DNA from: Deltaproteobacteria bacterium
GTDB taxonomy: Bacteria > Desulfobacterota > Binatia > Binatales > Binataceae
Length of the DNA: 64,000 nucleotides
Direction: 5' to 3'
NCBI GenBank assembly: GCA_021794015.1
Contig: JAJYRQ010000016.1
Span: 1 to 64,000, forward strand
Shown in pieces: positions 38,413 through 48,511 of this stretch (position 1 is its first letter; each line of letters opens with the position of its first letter). A program made the translations under genes and the position numbers. The notes beneath the pieces are model-generated. The model was not told the DNA's origin, did not search any database, and saw nothing but the letters and a program-made list of their open reading frames with translations.

Positions 38413-38450
38413 TGCGGCTCACCGCGCCGCGGCACAAAAAAAAAGCCGCA
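38413..38450. repeat. Inverted repeat with A-tract in the hemL-dnaA gap
   Basis: TGCGGCT (38413-38419) and AGCCGCA (38444-38450) are complementary and flank an internal GC palindrome and an A9 tract (38436-38444). It may be a terminator-like or replication-region structure. The rest of the 512-base hemL-dnaA gap contains no gene. Confidence 0.35.
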
Positions 38451-38702
38451 GCCCTCTTGTCAGAATGCTTGCGACCGACTATCTGGTTGCCTCTGTTATC
38501 CGCGTAGTTTTCACTGGACGGAGGACCATCTGTCGCTTCAGGGGGCAAGCGGCGGCCGTTGCCATGACTGCTGGGGAAGACTTCGTACGGTCCGCGGGCA
38601 GAGACGATTTTCCCAACGCGGTTGCCTCCGGTAGAGAGTTCAGGGTTCATAGACTGGCTTACACTGCCCACAAGCTTACGGGCAGAGGAAGGGAATCGCG
38701 AG

Positions 38703-38722
38703 TTATCCACAACTGTGGAAAA
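38703..38722. promoter_or_regulatory. Pair of inverted DnaA boxes upstream of dnaA
   Basis: TTATCCACA (38703-38711) is a perfect DnaA box. TGTGGAAAA (38714-38722) is a box in the opposite orientation (TTTTCCACA), two bases away. They lie 55 bases before the dnaA start and could be part of oriC, autoregulate dnaA, or both. A partial box, TTATCCGCG, lies at about 38498. Confidence 0.8.
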
Positions 38723-38776
38723 AGCTGTGCGTAACTCACCCGCGATAAACCCAGGTTCCAATAGGTGCATCGAACA

Positions 38777-40156
38777 ATGGCGCAGACTTCCGCACAACGA
38801 CAAGCCGATTCATTGTGGCAAACGGTCACCACGCGGCTGCGTGCCACGCTCGGGCCGGTTGAACACGCGACCTGGATCGAGCCGCTGACCCTGGTCGGCG
38901 TCGAGCAAGGAACCGCGAGCGTGGCGGCACCCAACCGTTTTTTCCGCGACTGGGTGAGCGAGCGCTACCTCAAGCGGCTGCAAGAGGCGTTTTCGACCGA
39001 GTTGGGCCAAGCGACCGCAGTGAAGCTCACCTTGAGCAAGGCAAACACTTCCGCCAACGCACAAACGGAGCATGGCCCGCAGCCTTCAGCCAATCCCGCA
39101 CCCTCTGTGCAGCACTGGCAGCCCAGACTCAACCCGCGCTACACCTTTGCCGAGTTCGTCGTGGGCTCTTCCAACCAGTTCGCCCACGCGGCTGCGCTCG
39201 CCGTCGCCAACCAGCCGGGGGAGAAGTACAACCCGCTGTTCATTTACGGGGGGGTCGGGCTGGGCAAGACCCACTTGGTGACGGCCCTGGGCCATCAGCT
39301 TCTGGCCGACGCCGGGCGGCCGCGCAAGGTTCTTTTCATGCCGGCCGAGTTTTTCATGAACGAGCTGATAAGCTCGCTTCGGCGGGACCGAATGACCGAA
39401 TTCAAGGAGAAATTCCGCCGCGCCGACGCGCTTATCCTGGACGACGTTCAGTTTCTAGCCGGCCGCGAGCGGACCCAGGAGGAATTCTTCCACACCTTCA
39501 ACTCGCTCCACGCCGACCGCCACCAGATTGTGCTCACCTCGGACAAGGTGCCGCGCGACATCCCCGACCTGGAGGAGCGGCTGCGCAACCGCTTCGAATC
39601 AGGCCTCATTGCGGATGTCGGAGCACCGGACCTCGAAACCCGGGTCGCTATCGTGCAGAAAAAGGCGCTGGCCGAAGGCTTGGAAATTCCCGACGACGCC
39701 ATCCTCTACATCGCGCAGAACGTCTCCTCCAACGTACGCGAACTGGAAGGATGCCTTACCCGCCTTGCCGCTTTCGCCTCGGTAAATCACGCGCCGATCA
39801 CCCTTGCTTTTGCCCGCCAAGCGCTGCACGATCTGGTGCGCCGGCAGCACACCAAGCCCGACGTCGAGCAGGTGCAGCGCGCAGTGGCCGAGTTTTTTCA
39901 CATCCGCCTGTCCGACCTGAAATCGAAGCGCCGCACCCAGCACATTGCTTTTTGCCGGCAAGTTGCCATGTACCTCTGTCGCAAGCTTACCGAGAGTTCG
40001 TTTCCACTGATCGGGGCCCACTTTGCCCGCGATCACTCGACCGTGATCCATGCCTGCAACCTAATCGAGCGCCGGGCGGCCAACGATCCTGCTTTCCGGC
40101 AGTCGATCGACAAGATCGAACGTCGCCTTACGTCGGCAAGCCAGGCTAATCCGTAA
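38777..40156 (+). CDS. dnaA: Chromosomal replication initiator DnaA
   Basis: 459 residues. Domain I at residues 10-88, a short linker, then AAA+ domain III with Walker A GGVGLGKTHL (158-167), Walker B ALILDDVQFLAG and the sensor region HQIVLTSDKVPRDI. Domain IV has the DNA-binding signature FARDHSTVIHACNLIERR. It binds DnaA boxes and opens oriC. Starts at ATG 38777 or an in-frame GTG at 38765; AGGTG lies ten bases before the ATG. Confidence 0.97.
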   Translation: MAQTSAQRQADSLWQTVTTRLRATLGPVEHATWIEPLTLVGVEQGTASVAAPNRFFRDWVSERYLKRLQEAFSTELGQATAVKLTLSKANTSANAQTEHGPQPSANPAPSVQHWQPRLNPRYTFAEFVVGSSNQFAHAAALAVANQPGEKYNPLFIYGGVGLGKTHLVTALGHQLLADAGRPRKVLFMPAEFFMNELISSLRRDRMTEFKEKFRRADALILDDVQFLAGRERTQEEFFHTFNSLHADRHQIVLTSDKVPRDIPDLEERLRNRFESGLIADVGAPDLETRVAIVQKKALAEGLEIPDDAILYIAQNVSSNVRELEGCLTRLAAFASVNHAPITLAFARQALHDLVRRQHTKPDVEQVQRAVAEFFHIRLSDLKSKRRTQHIAFCRQVAMYLCRKLTESSFPLIGAHFARDHSTVIHACNLIERRAANDPAFRQSIDKIERRLTSASQANP

Positions 40157-40395
40157 CCGGCAGAGAAGAGGTAGGCCTGTGGACCAGCCAGCATTTTTGT
40201 CAACACTTTCCACTGCGCCACTGCTCCGACAGCCCGGCCTCGGTTCCAGCGCACCGCCTCTCAATAAGCTCGGACTGGCCGACTCTTGGCCTTTGAAAGC
40301 CCTTTAGGGATCAAATCCACATATCCACAACACCTGTTATTCTTTCTAGATGGACTTACATATATAAAGGTAAGAGTAGTCGAGGCAAGCCAGTT
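40157..40395. other. oriC: dnaA-dnaN intergenic region, candidate oriC
   Basis: 239 bases. AAATCCACA (40313-40321) and ATATCCACA (40321-40329) are overlapping near-consensus DnaA boxes in the same orientation, and CTTTCCACT lies at about 40208. They are followed by an AT-rich stretch to about 40380 (including TTATTCTTTCTAG and ACATATATAAAGG), a reasonable unwinding element. Bacterial origins often lie between dnaA and dnaN, so this region and the boxes upstream of dnaA may form a bipartite origin. Confidence 0.6.
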
Positions 40396-41592
40396 ATGGA
40401 GTGTGTCATTGAACGGGCACCCTTGTATGCCAGTCTTGCCCTGCTTCAAGGGGTAACCGAGCGAAGAAATACGGTTCCTATATTGGCCCACATTTTGGTC
40501 GAGGCCGCGGGTGAGAGCGTGAAGTTTGCGGCTACTGACCTCGAGGTGGGAATCAAGACGGAACTAAAGTGCCGCGTCAAGAAAAAGGGCGCTCTCACTG
40601 TCCAGGCACGCAAATTCTTCGAGGTCGTGCGCGAAGCGCAGGCCGACGAGGTTAGTCTGCACTCGCTCGACAACGACTGGATTGAGGTCGGTTGCGGTCG
40701 TGCCAAGTTCAAAATGCTTGGGCTCGACCCGCGTAGTTTTCCGGCGATGCCGAGCCAGGACGACAAGCCTGCCCCGAGCTTTGTCGAGGGGATGGCTGCC
40801 CAGCCGCAACTCGGCCAGAGCACAGGATCGGCGCCTGCAGAGAGTCGGCCGGTCAAGGGTGAACTGAGCATCGACGCCGGCGTTCTCGGCGCGCTAATCG
40901 ATAAAACGCTTTTTGCGAGCAGCCCCGATGAGGCCAGGTATAACTTAAGCGGCGTGTTCGTCGAGGCTTCCGAGCCCGGTGTTGTGCGGATGGTTGCGAC
41001 CGACGGCCATCGGCTCTCGATGGTCGACCGGGCGGTTGAAGGGTTCACGATGGAAGGCGGGGCGATTTTGCCGCGCAAAGGGCTGAACGAACTTAAAAAA
41101 TTGCTGGAGCAGCCGGGCGAGTCTTTGGTTAGGCTGGTGCTTGAAGGATCGGTCGGATGGCTCAAGCGCGGGGTCACGGAGCTCTCGATGCGGCTGGTGC
41201 AGGGCGAATTTCCCGACTATCGAGCTGTTCTCCCGAAGAGTTGGCAGCACGAAATCGCGCTCGATCGGGACGTAATCCTGTCGGCGCTTAAGCGGGTGGC
41301 GATTTTTTCCAACGAGCGCTACCGCGGGATCAAGCTGGCACTGTCGCCGGGAAAGCTACTGCTCTCGTCGGTAAGTCCCGAGCTCGGCGAAGCCGAGGAA
41401 AGTCTCGAGGTCGAGTTTCAAGGCGAGGAACTGGTGGCCGGGTTTAACGCCAACTACCTGGTCCAGGCGATTTCAACGATGCCCGCCGGGGAGCCTGCCG
41501 TGATCGGACTTACGGACGACGCCAGCCCGGCCGTGCTGATGACGCGGGGCGACACGCAGTACATGTGCGCGGTCATGCCGATGCGGCTGTAA
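40396..41592 (+). CDS. dnaN: DNA polymerase III beta sliding clamp
   Basis: 398 residues with three clamp domains. Markers are LLQGVTERRNTVPILAHILV at the N-terminus, GVFVEASEPGVVRMVATDGH, and the C-terminal PAVLMTRGDTQYMCAVMPMRL. The family is usually about 370 residues; the excess comes from an insertion of roughly 30 residues, rich in Gln, Pro and Ala, around residues 120-153 at the domain I/II boundary. GAGG lies ten bases before the ATG. Confidence 0.96.
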   Translation: MECVIERAPLYASLALLQGVTERRNTVPILAHILVEAAGESVKFAATDLEVGIKTELKCRVKKKGALTVQARKFFEVVREAQADEVSLHSLDNDWIEVGCGRAKFKMLGLDPRSFPAMPSQDDKPAPSFVEGMAAQPQLGQSTGSAPAESRPVKGELSIDAGVLGALIDKTLFASSPDEARYNLSGVFVEASEPGVVRMVATDGHRLSMVDRAVEGFTMEGGAILPRKGLNELKKLLEQPGESLVRLVLEGSVGWLKRGVTELSMRLVQGEFPDYRAVLPKSWQHEIALDRDVILSALKRVAIFSNERYRGIKLALSPGKLLLSSVSPELGEAEESLEVEFQGEELVAGFNANYLVQAISTMPAGEPAVIGLTDDASPAVLMTRGDTQYMCAVMPMRL

Positions 41593-41637
41593 GCCGGTCT
41601 GGCTGAGGCCGGGCTCTGGTCGGCGCTGGCGATCTAA

Positions 41638-43509
41638 CTAGCGGCGCTTGGGGTTATCCGGTGCGGCGGGGCGTGGCGGCGGCAAGCTCGGTCTGCCCAC
41701 GGCCAGAAGCACAAGCTTGTTGCGTCGCTGGCCGGCGTCTTCGAAAGGGAAGGACGCTTCCCAAGCAACCGCTCTGGCCGGCACGCCGAGATGCGCCGCC
41801 TCGCCTTGCCGTGTCATCACCCAGCGGACGCGGCCGGACAGGATCGCCCGGTCCAGCACCCTCGGGTCGTCGTAGTACGGAATCGGCCTGCGCATAGCCA
41901 GGTAGAAGAGTGGCCCGAGAGCTCGGTACAAGGCAAGGCTCGAAACGTCGCTTCCGATGAGCCGGCGGGTCTCCAGCGCAAACGGCTTTTCCCCTCGATA
42001 GGCGTCGCCCGCAGGCATCGCGAAAACGAAGACGTAGGCCATGATGACCCAGGCGATGAACGCGCTGGACCAGCGTATCATGGCGAACTCAAAGCGCCGC
42101 AATGCGAGCAGAACGCTGACGCCGGCCGCCGCCCACAAGACCGCGAACAGGCCCCGCGCCGGTAGCGGCGGCAGCAGTTTGAGCGGCCGGTAAGGGCGCC
42201 AGTCCGGCGGCAGGACAGCGACGATCGCCGAGAGCGTCAGCGCCGCCAGGCAAAGATAACCCAGCCGGCAAAGCCGCTTTTCCAGCAACGTGAGCGTTTC
42301 CTCGCCGGCGGTCAAAAGGCGCGCCACGAGCAGGGCTCCCGCAGGCAGGATCGGCAGCAGATAGTAGCTGCGGCGCGAGCCGGAAAGCGTGAAAAAAATA
42401 AACGTCGTCCAGAAGTAAACCAGCGCCAGCGGATCCTCCCCGCTCCGACCTGCGCCGGCCGGACCGTCCACGCGGTGCGCCCGCGCCAAGGCAGCCGGCA
42501 CAAAGGCCGACCAGGGCGCCATCAGCGTAAAAACGACGTAAAAGTAGAGGTAGACCGGGCCGCGATGGTCGAACGGCCGAAAAAACCGCAGGATGTTCTC
42601 CCGGTAAACCATGTAGAGACCAGCGTCGGAGCCGGTCCGTAGCTGCGACACCACAAACGGCAACAGATAAACGCCTGCCGACAACGGCAGCGCAGCCAGC
42701 GAGTAACGGTTGAAAAACCAGCGGTTGCGCCCTCGAAGCCAGAACCAACGCCGGCCTAGATTGCCCTGGCAAAGCCCGCGGCGAAGCTCTACCCAGCCGT
42801 CGGCTAGGCATGAGTAGACCACCATCGTAAAGACCGGCAGAGCAAAACCAAGTAGACCCTTGGTCAGCGAGGTCAACGCCATCGCCTGCCAAAGCAGAAT
42901 GACCCCCGGAGCCGAGATGCGTTCCCTCAGCCGCACGAACAACCAAAGGACAACCAACTCGCCCGCAACGGTCTCCATGTCTGCCGAAGCGTGGCGCGCG
43001 AAAAAGACAAAGCTGAGACTACTCGCCAGGATCGCTGCGGCCCACAGCGCCGTTTGCTCGCCGTAAAGCTTTCTGCCGAGCGAGAGCAGCACGGCCAGCG
43101 CCAAAAGCGCCGCGCAGGCCGACGGCAGCCGGACCGAGGTTTCGTCCAGCGCGCCGGTCAGCCCGGCAGCACCCAGCACGAGCCAGTACGAACCGAGCGG
43201 CTTGTCATAGTAAACCTTGCCGTTCATGGTCGGCCAGAAACGCTCGCTGCTGACGTTCATCTCGCGCGCGATCTCGGCCCAGCGGTACTCGGACGCCCAA
43301 AGCGCGCGACTGCCCAGGCGGGTGAAAAAAAGCAGGCCGGCCAATACCAGAAGCAGCGGCGCTGCGACCTTGAATCCTGCTTTGGAGCGCCGCGCACCCG
43401 CCAGCGGCGCTTCGGGGCGAGCCTGCGATGGCTGGCTTTGTTCCACGCGGGCAATTCTAACGGCGGGGCGACCAGCCGCGCCATACGTCGGGTGGGCCGC
43501 GCCCGTCAT
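41638..43509 (-). CDS. ArnT/PMT-type membrane glycosyltransferase (GT39/GT83-like)
   Basis: About 623 residues, integral membrane, with 10-12 hydrophobic segments. The N-terminal loop has SRALWASEYRWAEIAREM and GKVYYDKPLGSYWLVLGAAG, the usual catalytic region of ArnT-like enzymes where the acidic residue is in the first periplasmic loop. Further on are HASADMETVAGELVVLWLF and SLTKGLLGFALPVF. These enzymes transfer sugars from polyprenyl-phosphate carriers to lipid A or other envelope acceptors. The start is uncertain (ATG 43509 chosen). It is convergent with dnaN. Confidence 0.8.
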   Translation of the reverse strand: MTGAAHPTYGAAGRPAVRIARVEQSQPSQARPEAPLAGARRSKAGFKVAAPLLLVLAGLLFFTRLGSRALWASEYRWAEIAREMNVSSERFWPTMNGKVYYDKPLGSYWLVLGAAGLTGALDETSVRLPSACAALLALAVLLSLGRKLYGEQTALWAAAILASSLSFVFFARHASADMETVAGELVVLWLFVRLRERISAPGVILLWQAMALTSLTKGLLGFALPVFTMVVYSCLADGWVELRRGLCQGNLGRRWFWLRGRNRWFFNRYSLAALPLSAGVYLLPFVVSQLRTGSDAGLYMVYRENILRFFRPFDHRGPVYLYFYVVFTLMAPWSAFVPAALARAHRVDGPAGAGRSGEDPLALVYFWTTFIFFTLSGSRRSYYLLPILPAGALLVARLLTAGEETLTLLEKRLCRLGYLCLAALTLSAIVAVLPPDWRPYRPLKLLPPLPARGLFAVLWAAAGVSVLLALRRFEFAMIRWSSAFIAWVIMAYVFVFAMPAGDAYRGEKPFALETRRLIGSDVSSLALYRALGPLFYLAMRRPIPYYDDPRVLDRAILSGRVRWVMTRQGEAAHLGVPARAVAWEASFPFEDAGQRRNKLVLLAVGRPSLPPPRPAAPDNPKRR

Positions 43510-43762
43510 GAAATCGGCCGCCTGGGCAACGGCGCGGGCCACTCAGTCAAAGATGCGGCAGAACGCCGGACGGTTACCCCGGGATAGGAGGCCCGTCGCG
43601 ATGGCTGCCGGAGCCTCGTTATGGTAGCTTAGGCTCCTGGACGGTTGCCTTTTCTCTTAGCGCCCGGGGCCCGTTCTGTCGCGCAGGTGAGGGGTCCCGG
43701 TCGTTGACCAGCCAGCGGCCCCGGGGGCGGTCTTTTTAGGCGGGCCCGGCAGGAGTTGCACG

Positions 43763-45850
43763 TTGAGCGAAGAGCCTAAGACGGACGCCGCGCGCCGGCC
43801 CAACCGGCTCGTTGGCGAGCGCAGTCCCTACCTGCTCCAGCACGCCTATAACCCGGTAGACTGGTACCCGTGGTGCGAGGAGGCGCTGGCGCACGCCCGC
43901 GCCGAAAAGCGGCCGATTTTGCTTTCGATCGGCTATTCGGCTTGCCATTGGTGCCACGTGATGGAGCGGGAGTCGTTCGAGGATGAAACGCTCGCTCGGC
44001 TCATCAACGACAACTTCGTGGCCATCAAGGTCGATCGCGAGGAGCGGCCCGACCTCGACCATGTCTATCTCGAGGCGGTGCAGCTGATGACCGGGCGTGG
44101 AGGCTGGCCGCTGACGGTTTTTCTGACGCCCGAAGGCGCTCCGTTTTTCGGTGGTACCTACTTTCCTCGCCATGCGCGCTACGGGATGCCCGGCTTCGAC
44201 GAGGTGCTGACCGGGGTTGCGCGGTTTTACCGGGAGCAGTCGGAGGAGGTGCGAAGCAACGTCGAGAAGCTTGGCGCCGCGCTTGAGCGGGTTGTGGCGC
44301 CCCCGTTTCGGCCCGGCGAGCCGGCCCCGGAACTGGCCTGGCAGGCGGCGCGGGCTCTCGCGGCCCAGTGCGACCGCGCCTACGGCGGCCTTAAAGGCGC
44401 TCCGAAGTTCCCCCAGCCCTTTGTCTTCTCGCTGATGCTGCGCGCCGGGATGGCAACCGGCGACGAGGCGCTTAAGGCGCCGGTCGCCCTGACGCTGCGC
44501 CGGATGGCCGAGGGCGGCATCGCGGATCAGCTCGGCGGCGGCTTTCATCGCTATAGCGTCGACGAACAATGGCTGGTGCCTCACTTCGAGAAGATGATCT
44601 ATGACAACGCCCTGCTGGCACAGCTTTACCTTGACGCCGGCCGGGCGCTGGAGAAGACCGCCTTCCTCGAGACCGCGCGCTCGACCCTGGATTACGTGCG
44701 GCGCGAGATGACTTCGCCTGAGGGTGCCTTTTATTCCAGCCAGGACGCCGACAGCGCGGGCGGCGAGGGAACGTTCTACGTCTGGCGTGCGGCCGAGGCG
44801 CGGCAGGTCCTTGGCGAGGAGCTTTTCCCCCTGGCGGCGCGCTACTACGACATCACCGAGGAGGGCAATTTCGAAGGCGCCAACGTCCTGCATCGCACAC
44901 TTACTTCCAGGGAGGCGGCAGCGCTCCTGGGCATACGCGAGGAAGACTGCGTGCAGGCGCTGGACGAGGCGCGTCGCCGGCTCTTCGAGGCACGCCAGCG
45001 CCGGGTCAAGCCCGAGCGCGACGACAAGGTGCTGGCGGCGTGGAACGGCCTTATGATTAGCGCCTTCGCCCAGGGTTATTGCGCGCTGGGCGCGGCCGAC
45101 TACCTGGAAGCGGCTTGCCGAGCGGCCGATTTCGCGGCGGCGAAACTGTGGGACGGCAACAGGCTCGCCCGCTGCTTCAAGGGCGGCGCGGCTTCGCCAG
45201 CCGGCTTTCTGGAGGACTACGCCCTGATGGCCTCGGCGATGCTCGACGTCTACGAGGCTTCATTGTCCCGGCGCTACCTTGAACTGGCCGAGGTGTTGGG
45301 GAGGGCGCTGCTGGAGCGGTTTTTTGATGCCGAACAGGGCGGCTTTTTTTTCACCTCCGAGCAGCACGAGCGGCTGATCGCGCGGCCCAAACCGCTCTTT
45401 GACGGGTCGACGCCCTCGGGCAACAGCGCCGCAGTCATGGCCATGCTGCGGCTTCACGCTTACACCGGCGAAAGAGCTTACCTCGAGGCGGCCGAGGGTA
45501 CGCTCAAGCTGTTCATCGGGGCGATGGCCGAGCAGCCGTTCGGTTTTGCCCACATGTTCGAGGCGCTCGACTTTTATCAGCGCGGGCCGGTCGAGATAGT
45601 TATCGCCGCCGGCTCCGAAACGGCCGAGACGGGAGCCTGGCTCAACGCGATACGAGGCGCTTACCTGCCTAACCGGGCGCTCTTTGTGGTCGGCCCTAGC
45701 CGGCCGGTACCCGCGCATCTGCCCGAGGCGCTTGCCGGCCAGATACCTGTCCGGGCCGAGGGGGTCACCGGCTTCGTATGCAGGGCGCGGACCTGCTCGG
45801 CGCCGATCCGGTCCTCAGAAGAGCTGGCCGGCCTGCTGCGAACGCAGTGA
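43763..45850 (+). CDS. YyaL/SSP411-family thioredoxin-domain protein (DUF255)
   Basis: 695 residues. The N-terminal DUF255 thioredoxin-like domain has [35 protein letters not shown] (CHWC motif) and [19 protein letters not shown] text ([15 protein letters not shown]). It is followed by a large six-hairpin glycosidase-like domain with [16 protein letters not shown] and [11 protein letters not shown]. Homologues include spermatogenesis-associated protein 20; the biochemical role is unknown. It starts at TTG 43763 with AGGAG seven bases upstream. It overlaps the following gene by four bases. Confidence 0.92.
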   Translation: MSEEPKTDAARRPNRLVGERSPYLLQHAYNPVDWYPWCEEALAHARAEKRPILLSIGYSACHWCHVMERESFEDETLARLINDNFVAIKVDREERPDLDHVYLEAVQLMTGRGGWPLTVFLTPEGAPFFGGTYFPRHARYGMPGFDEVLTGVARFYREQSEEVRSNVEKLGAALERVVAPPFRPGEPAPELAWQAARALAAQCDRAYGGLKGAPKFPQPFVFSLMLRAGMATGDEALKAPVALTLRRMAEGGIADQLGGGFHRYSVDEQWLVPHFEKMIYDNALLAQLYLDAGRALEKTAFLETARSTLDYVRREMTSPEGAFYSSQDADSAGGEGTFYVWRAAEARQVLGEELFPLAARYYDITEEGNFEGANVLHRTLTSREAAALLGIREEDCVQALDEARRRLFEARQRRVKPERDDKVLAAWNGLMISAFAQGYCALGAADYLEAACRAADFAAAKLWDGNRLARCFKGGAASPAGFLEDYALMASAMLDVYEASLSRRYLELAEVLGRALLERFFDAEQGGFFFTSEQHERLIARPKPLFDGSTPSGNSAAVMAMLRLHAYTGERAYLEAAEGTLKLFIGAMAEQPFGFAHMFEALDFYQRGPVEIVIAAGSETAETGAWLNAIRGAYLPNRALFVVGPSRPVPAHLPEALAGQIPVRAEGVTGFVCRARTCSAPIRSSEELAGLLRTQ

Positions 45851-46812
45851 AAGCCGCCCAAGTTGCCGAAGGAGCGCCCGCCTTGGCCCAAGCGGCGGGC
45901 CAGACGCCAACGGACCTCGAGGTCCGCACTCAAGCCGGCGGCGTCGTGCGCTGGCCGCTTAAGGTGGTCGTTTTCAACGCGCACGGAGGGCGCCGCTTGG
46001 AGACGATCGTTGCCCTGCTGAGAGACCATCCCGTACTGCGGCAGGCCGCGGTTCTGATGCTGTGCGAGGCAGACCGGGGGCTCGCCCGTTCGAATCGGCG
46101 CCACGTGGCGGCCGAGATCGCCGGCGCGCTGGAGATGAGCTACGCATACGGTCCCGAGTTCAGCCTGCGCCCCGAAACGGCCGAGACAGCCGCGCCCTGC
46201 GTGGGCAACGCCCTGCTTTCGCGCGCGCCGCTGACCGGGGTGGAGTTGCTGGCGTTGCCCGGCCGCGACGCCATGATGCGGAGTTTCGGGATGGTCGGCA
46301 CGCCCAAGGGTCTGATAGCCAAGGTCGTTGTCGAGGGCTTGGCGGTCCGCCTCGGCGTGGCGCATCTGGACAGTCGCTGGAGTCCGACGGGCAGGGAGCT
46401 TCAGATGCGGGTGTTCCTGGAGAGCTTTGCCGGGGGCGGGCCGGCGATTATCGGAGGCGACTGGAACACCACCACGGCCAATTTTGAGCGGCCCGACTGG
46501 CTGCCGAGGCTGGCTGCGCACCTTTTGCTGGACCCGCGCCGCCTGCGCCGTCCGGAGCGCTATGAGCCGCTTTTCCGGCGGCTCGGCGAGCGCGGCTTTC
46601 ACATGCGCGGGGCCAACGCGCGGCTCAAGCCGACTTTTACGCCGAGCGCTCTGGTACCGTCCTTTTTGCGGCCCAAGCTTGACTGGCTTGCGGCGCGAGG
46701 TCTTAGACCGCTTCCCGGCTCAGCCGCCGCGGTGCCGGCGCGAGGCCGCTGGGGCAGCCGCCGCATCTCGGACCACGACTTCGTCGTCTGCAGCTTCGAG
46801 CCGCCTGCTTGA
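45847..46812 (+). CDS. Endonuclease/exonuclease/phosphatase-fold protein
   Basis: 321 residues. EEP-fold motifs are VVFNAHGG at the N-terminus (Asn), LMLCEADRG (metal Glu), [13 protein letters not shown] (GDxN catalytic) and [13 protein letters not shown] (SDH). Such enzymes cut phosphodiester bonds in DNA, RNA, phosphoinositides or sphingomyelin, so the substrate is open. The GTG at 45847 overlaps the yyaL stop (GTGA), indicating coupled translation. Confidence 0.85.
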   Translation: MKAAQVAEGAPALAQAAGQTPTDLEVRTQAGGVVRWPLKVVVFNAHGGRRLETIVALLRDHPVLRQAAVLMLCEADRGLARSNRRHVAAEIAGALEMSYAYGPEFSLRPETAETAAPCVGNALLSRAPLTGVELLALPGRDAMMRSFGMVGTPKGLIAKVVVEGLAVRLGVAHLDSRWSPTGRELQMRVFLESFAGGGPAIIGGDWNTTTANFERPDWLPRLAAHLLLDPRRLRRPERYEPLFRRLGERGFHMRGANARLKPTFTPSALVPSFLRPKLDWLAARGLRPLPGSAAAVPARGRWGSRRISDHDFVVCSFEPPA

Positions 46813-46905
46813 GCGGTCGGCGCTGGAAGGTCTCGGCCCGGCGCCAGGCAGCGTGCGTGGCGTTGCCGCGCGCCGGCAGCGGGGCCAGGCCGCTGCGGTA
46901 CGCGG

Positions 46906-48129
46906 CTAGATTATGCCTGCGGCTTTAAGTTTTGCGCGGGCGCCGGCGTCCAGGCCAAGCTCAGCCAGGATTTCCTCGCTGTGCTGTCCAAGGGCAGGCG
47001 CGCCGGCGCGGACGGTGGTCGGCGTGCGCGAGAACTTAGCCGCTGGGCCGGTGATCGGAGCCTCGCTGGCGTCCTCAAGGCGCGTTGGCTTGAGCATGTC
47101 GCGCTCCGCGACGTGCGGGTCGTGCGCCACCTGCGTGTAGCTGCTCACCGGCGCGATCGGGACGCCGTGGCTGCTCAGTGCGGCAATCGCCTCCTCCTGC
47201 GAGTGCTCGGCCAGCCAACTCGCCAGCAGCGCATCGCAGGCCTCCCGATGGGCGGCGCGCCCCATGAGTGTGGCAAATTGCGGGTCCTCGGCCAGCTCGG
47301 GGTGACCGATAATTCCCGCTACGGCTTTCCATTGAGAGTCAAGCAGGACGCCGGCGTAAACCCGCCCGTCGCGGCAGGAATAGACATTGGCCGGAACCGC
47401 AAGTCCGAACTGGTTGCCCATCCGGGTCGGCTCGACGCCCATTGCAGCCAGCGTCAAAAGCCCGTTGGACTGGAAGAGGATGCTGTCCAGCATCGCAACG
47501 TCGACGTGCTGGCCTTCTCCGGTGCGGTCCCGATGGCGCAGGGCCGCCAGCGCGCCGATAGCGCCGTGCATGCCGCCCAGGTCGTCGGCCAGGTAGGTGG
47601 GGGCTTTGGTCGGGATGCCGCCGGGATCGCCGTTGAGCGACATAAAGCCGGAGGCGGCCTGCGCCAAGGGGTCGTAGGCCACACGCTCCCGGTAGGGTCC
47701 GAACTGTCCCCAACCGCTGATCGAAACGTAAATGATGTCCGGCTTGACGGCACGCGCGGCTTCGTAACCCGCGCCATAGCCGTCCATCATGCCGGGCGTA
47801 AGGTTTTCAACGATCAGGTCCGAGCGAGCGATAAGCTTAAGGAAAATGTCACGCGCTTCGGGTTGGCGAAGATCGAGGCTCAGCGAACGCTTGTTGCGAT
47901 TGGCCGTTGCGTGCATGAACGACACCTTGGTGCCGGGCAGAAAGGGCGGCAGGCGCCGCCCCACTTCTCCAGTTGGGGTTTCCAGCTTGATTACATCCGC
48001 CCCGAGATCGGCAAGCACCGCGCAGCAAATCGGCCCAGCCCAAGTGGTGGCTACCTCGACTACTTTCACCCCGGCCAGCGGGCCGGGAAGGTCGGTCCGC
48101 GCGTTGCGATAGAATTCCGCTTTGGTCAT
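46906..48129 (-). CDS. CaiB/BaiF family III CoA-transferase
   Basis: 407 residues, single domain. GVKVVEVATTWAGPICCAVL, TANRNKRSLSLDLRQPEARD, LIVENLTPGMMDGYG and GPYRERVAYDPLAQAASG are diagnostic. The catalytic aspartate region is YLADDLGGMHGAIGALAAL. It probably activates a carboxylic acid by transfer of CoA. Family members are 380-410 residues. The ATG at 48129 is close to the family start. Confidence 0.92.
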   Translation of the reverse strand: MTKAEFYRNARTDLPGPLAGVKVVEVATTWAGPICCAVLADLGADVIKLETPTGEVGRRLPPFLPGTKVSFMHATANRNKRSLSLDLRQPEARDIFLKLIARSDLIVENLTPGMMDGYGAGYEAARAVKPDIIYVSISGWGQFGPYRERVAYDPLAQAASGFMSLNGDPGGIPTKAPTYLADDLGGMHGAIGALAALRHRDRTGEGQHVDVAMLDSILFQSNGLLTLAAMGVEPTRMGNQFGLAVPANVYSCRDGRVYAGVLLDSQWKAVAGIIGHPELAEDPQFATLMGRAAHREACDALLASWLAEHSQEEAIAALSSHGVPIAPVSSYTQVAHDPHVAERDMLKPTRLEDASEAPITGPAAKFSRTPTTVRAGAPALGQHSEEILAELGLDAGARAKLKAAGII

Positions 48130-48405
48130 AGTTTTACGCTCCCATCGGCAGTTACGCTGCGTTTTCTGTTCCTAGGTGTTGCCCCGGCATATTCATAGAG
48201 GAAACCGGTGCTGCAGCGCAAGGAAACACGGCCGGACCCTTTGCCTGGTGGGCTCGGCTGGGCAACGCCTCTCGACCGGCATTTCCATCTCAAGCAGCAG
48301 GAGGTCCGCCCAGCCGTCCGCGCTGGCCACGTTGCCGGGGCGCAACTTCACCCCAAGACAATCGCCCTCGCTAGTGAACAGCAGCAGCGGATGGCAACAG
48401 GCCGC

Positions 48406-48427
48406 GCCCTGAGCGGAGCCGAAGGGC
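48406..48427. repeat. Short palindromic insertion in the transposase remnant
   Basis: GCCCTgagcggagccgaAGGGC lies between the codons for NGHF and the expected CYHPLLLF of the transposase and shifts the frame. It resembles the CCTGAGCGAAGCCGAAGG type of dispersed palindrome also seen at 48488-48511. Confidence 0.65.
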
Positions 48428-48487
48428 GGACTGGAAATGCCCGTTATAGGCGCGGCCTTCCTGCCGGCCGTAGACCACGATCTCGGT

Positions 48488-48511
48488 TCCTTCGGCTTCG
48501 CTCAGGACAGG
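48488..48511. repeat. Second short palindromic insertion (PVLSEAEG type)
   Basis: 24 bases inserted in frame between the DMDS and TEI codons of the transposase, adding residues PVLSEAEG on the minus strand. The core is CCTTCGGCTTCGCTCAGG. Peptides of this kind (LSEVEG-like) are familiar from repeats scattered through environmental genomes. Confidence 0.7.

Noticed and set aside
43700..43736. GGCCCCGGGGGC followed by a short T-run before yyaL as a terminator
   Set aside because: The stem is short and it lies immediately upstream of a plus-strand gene; not convincing.
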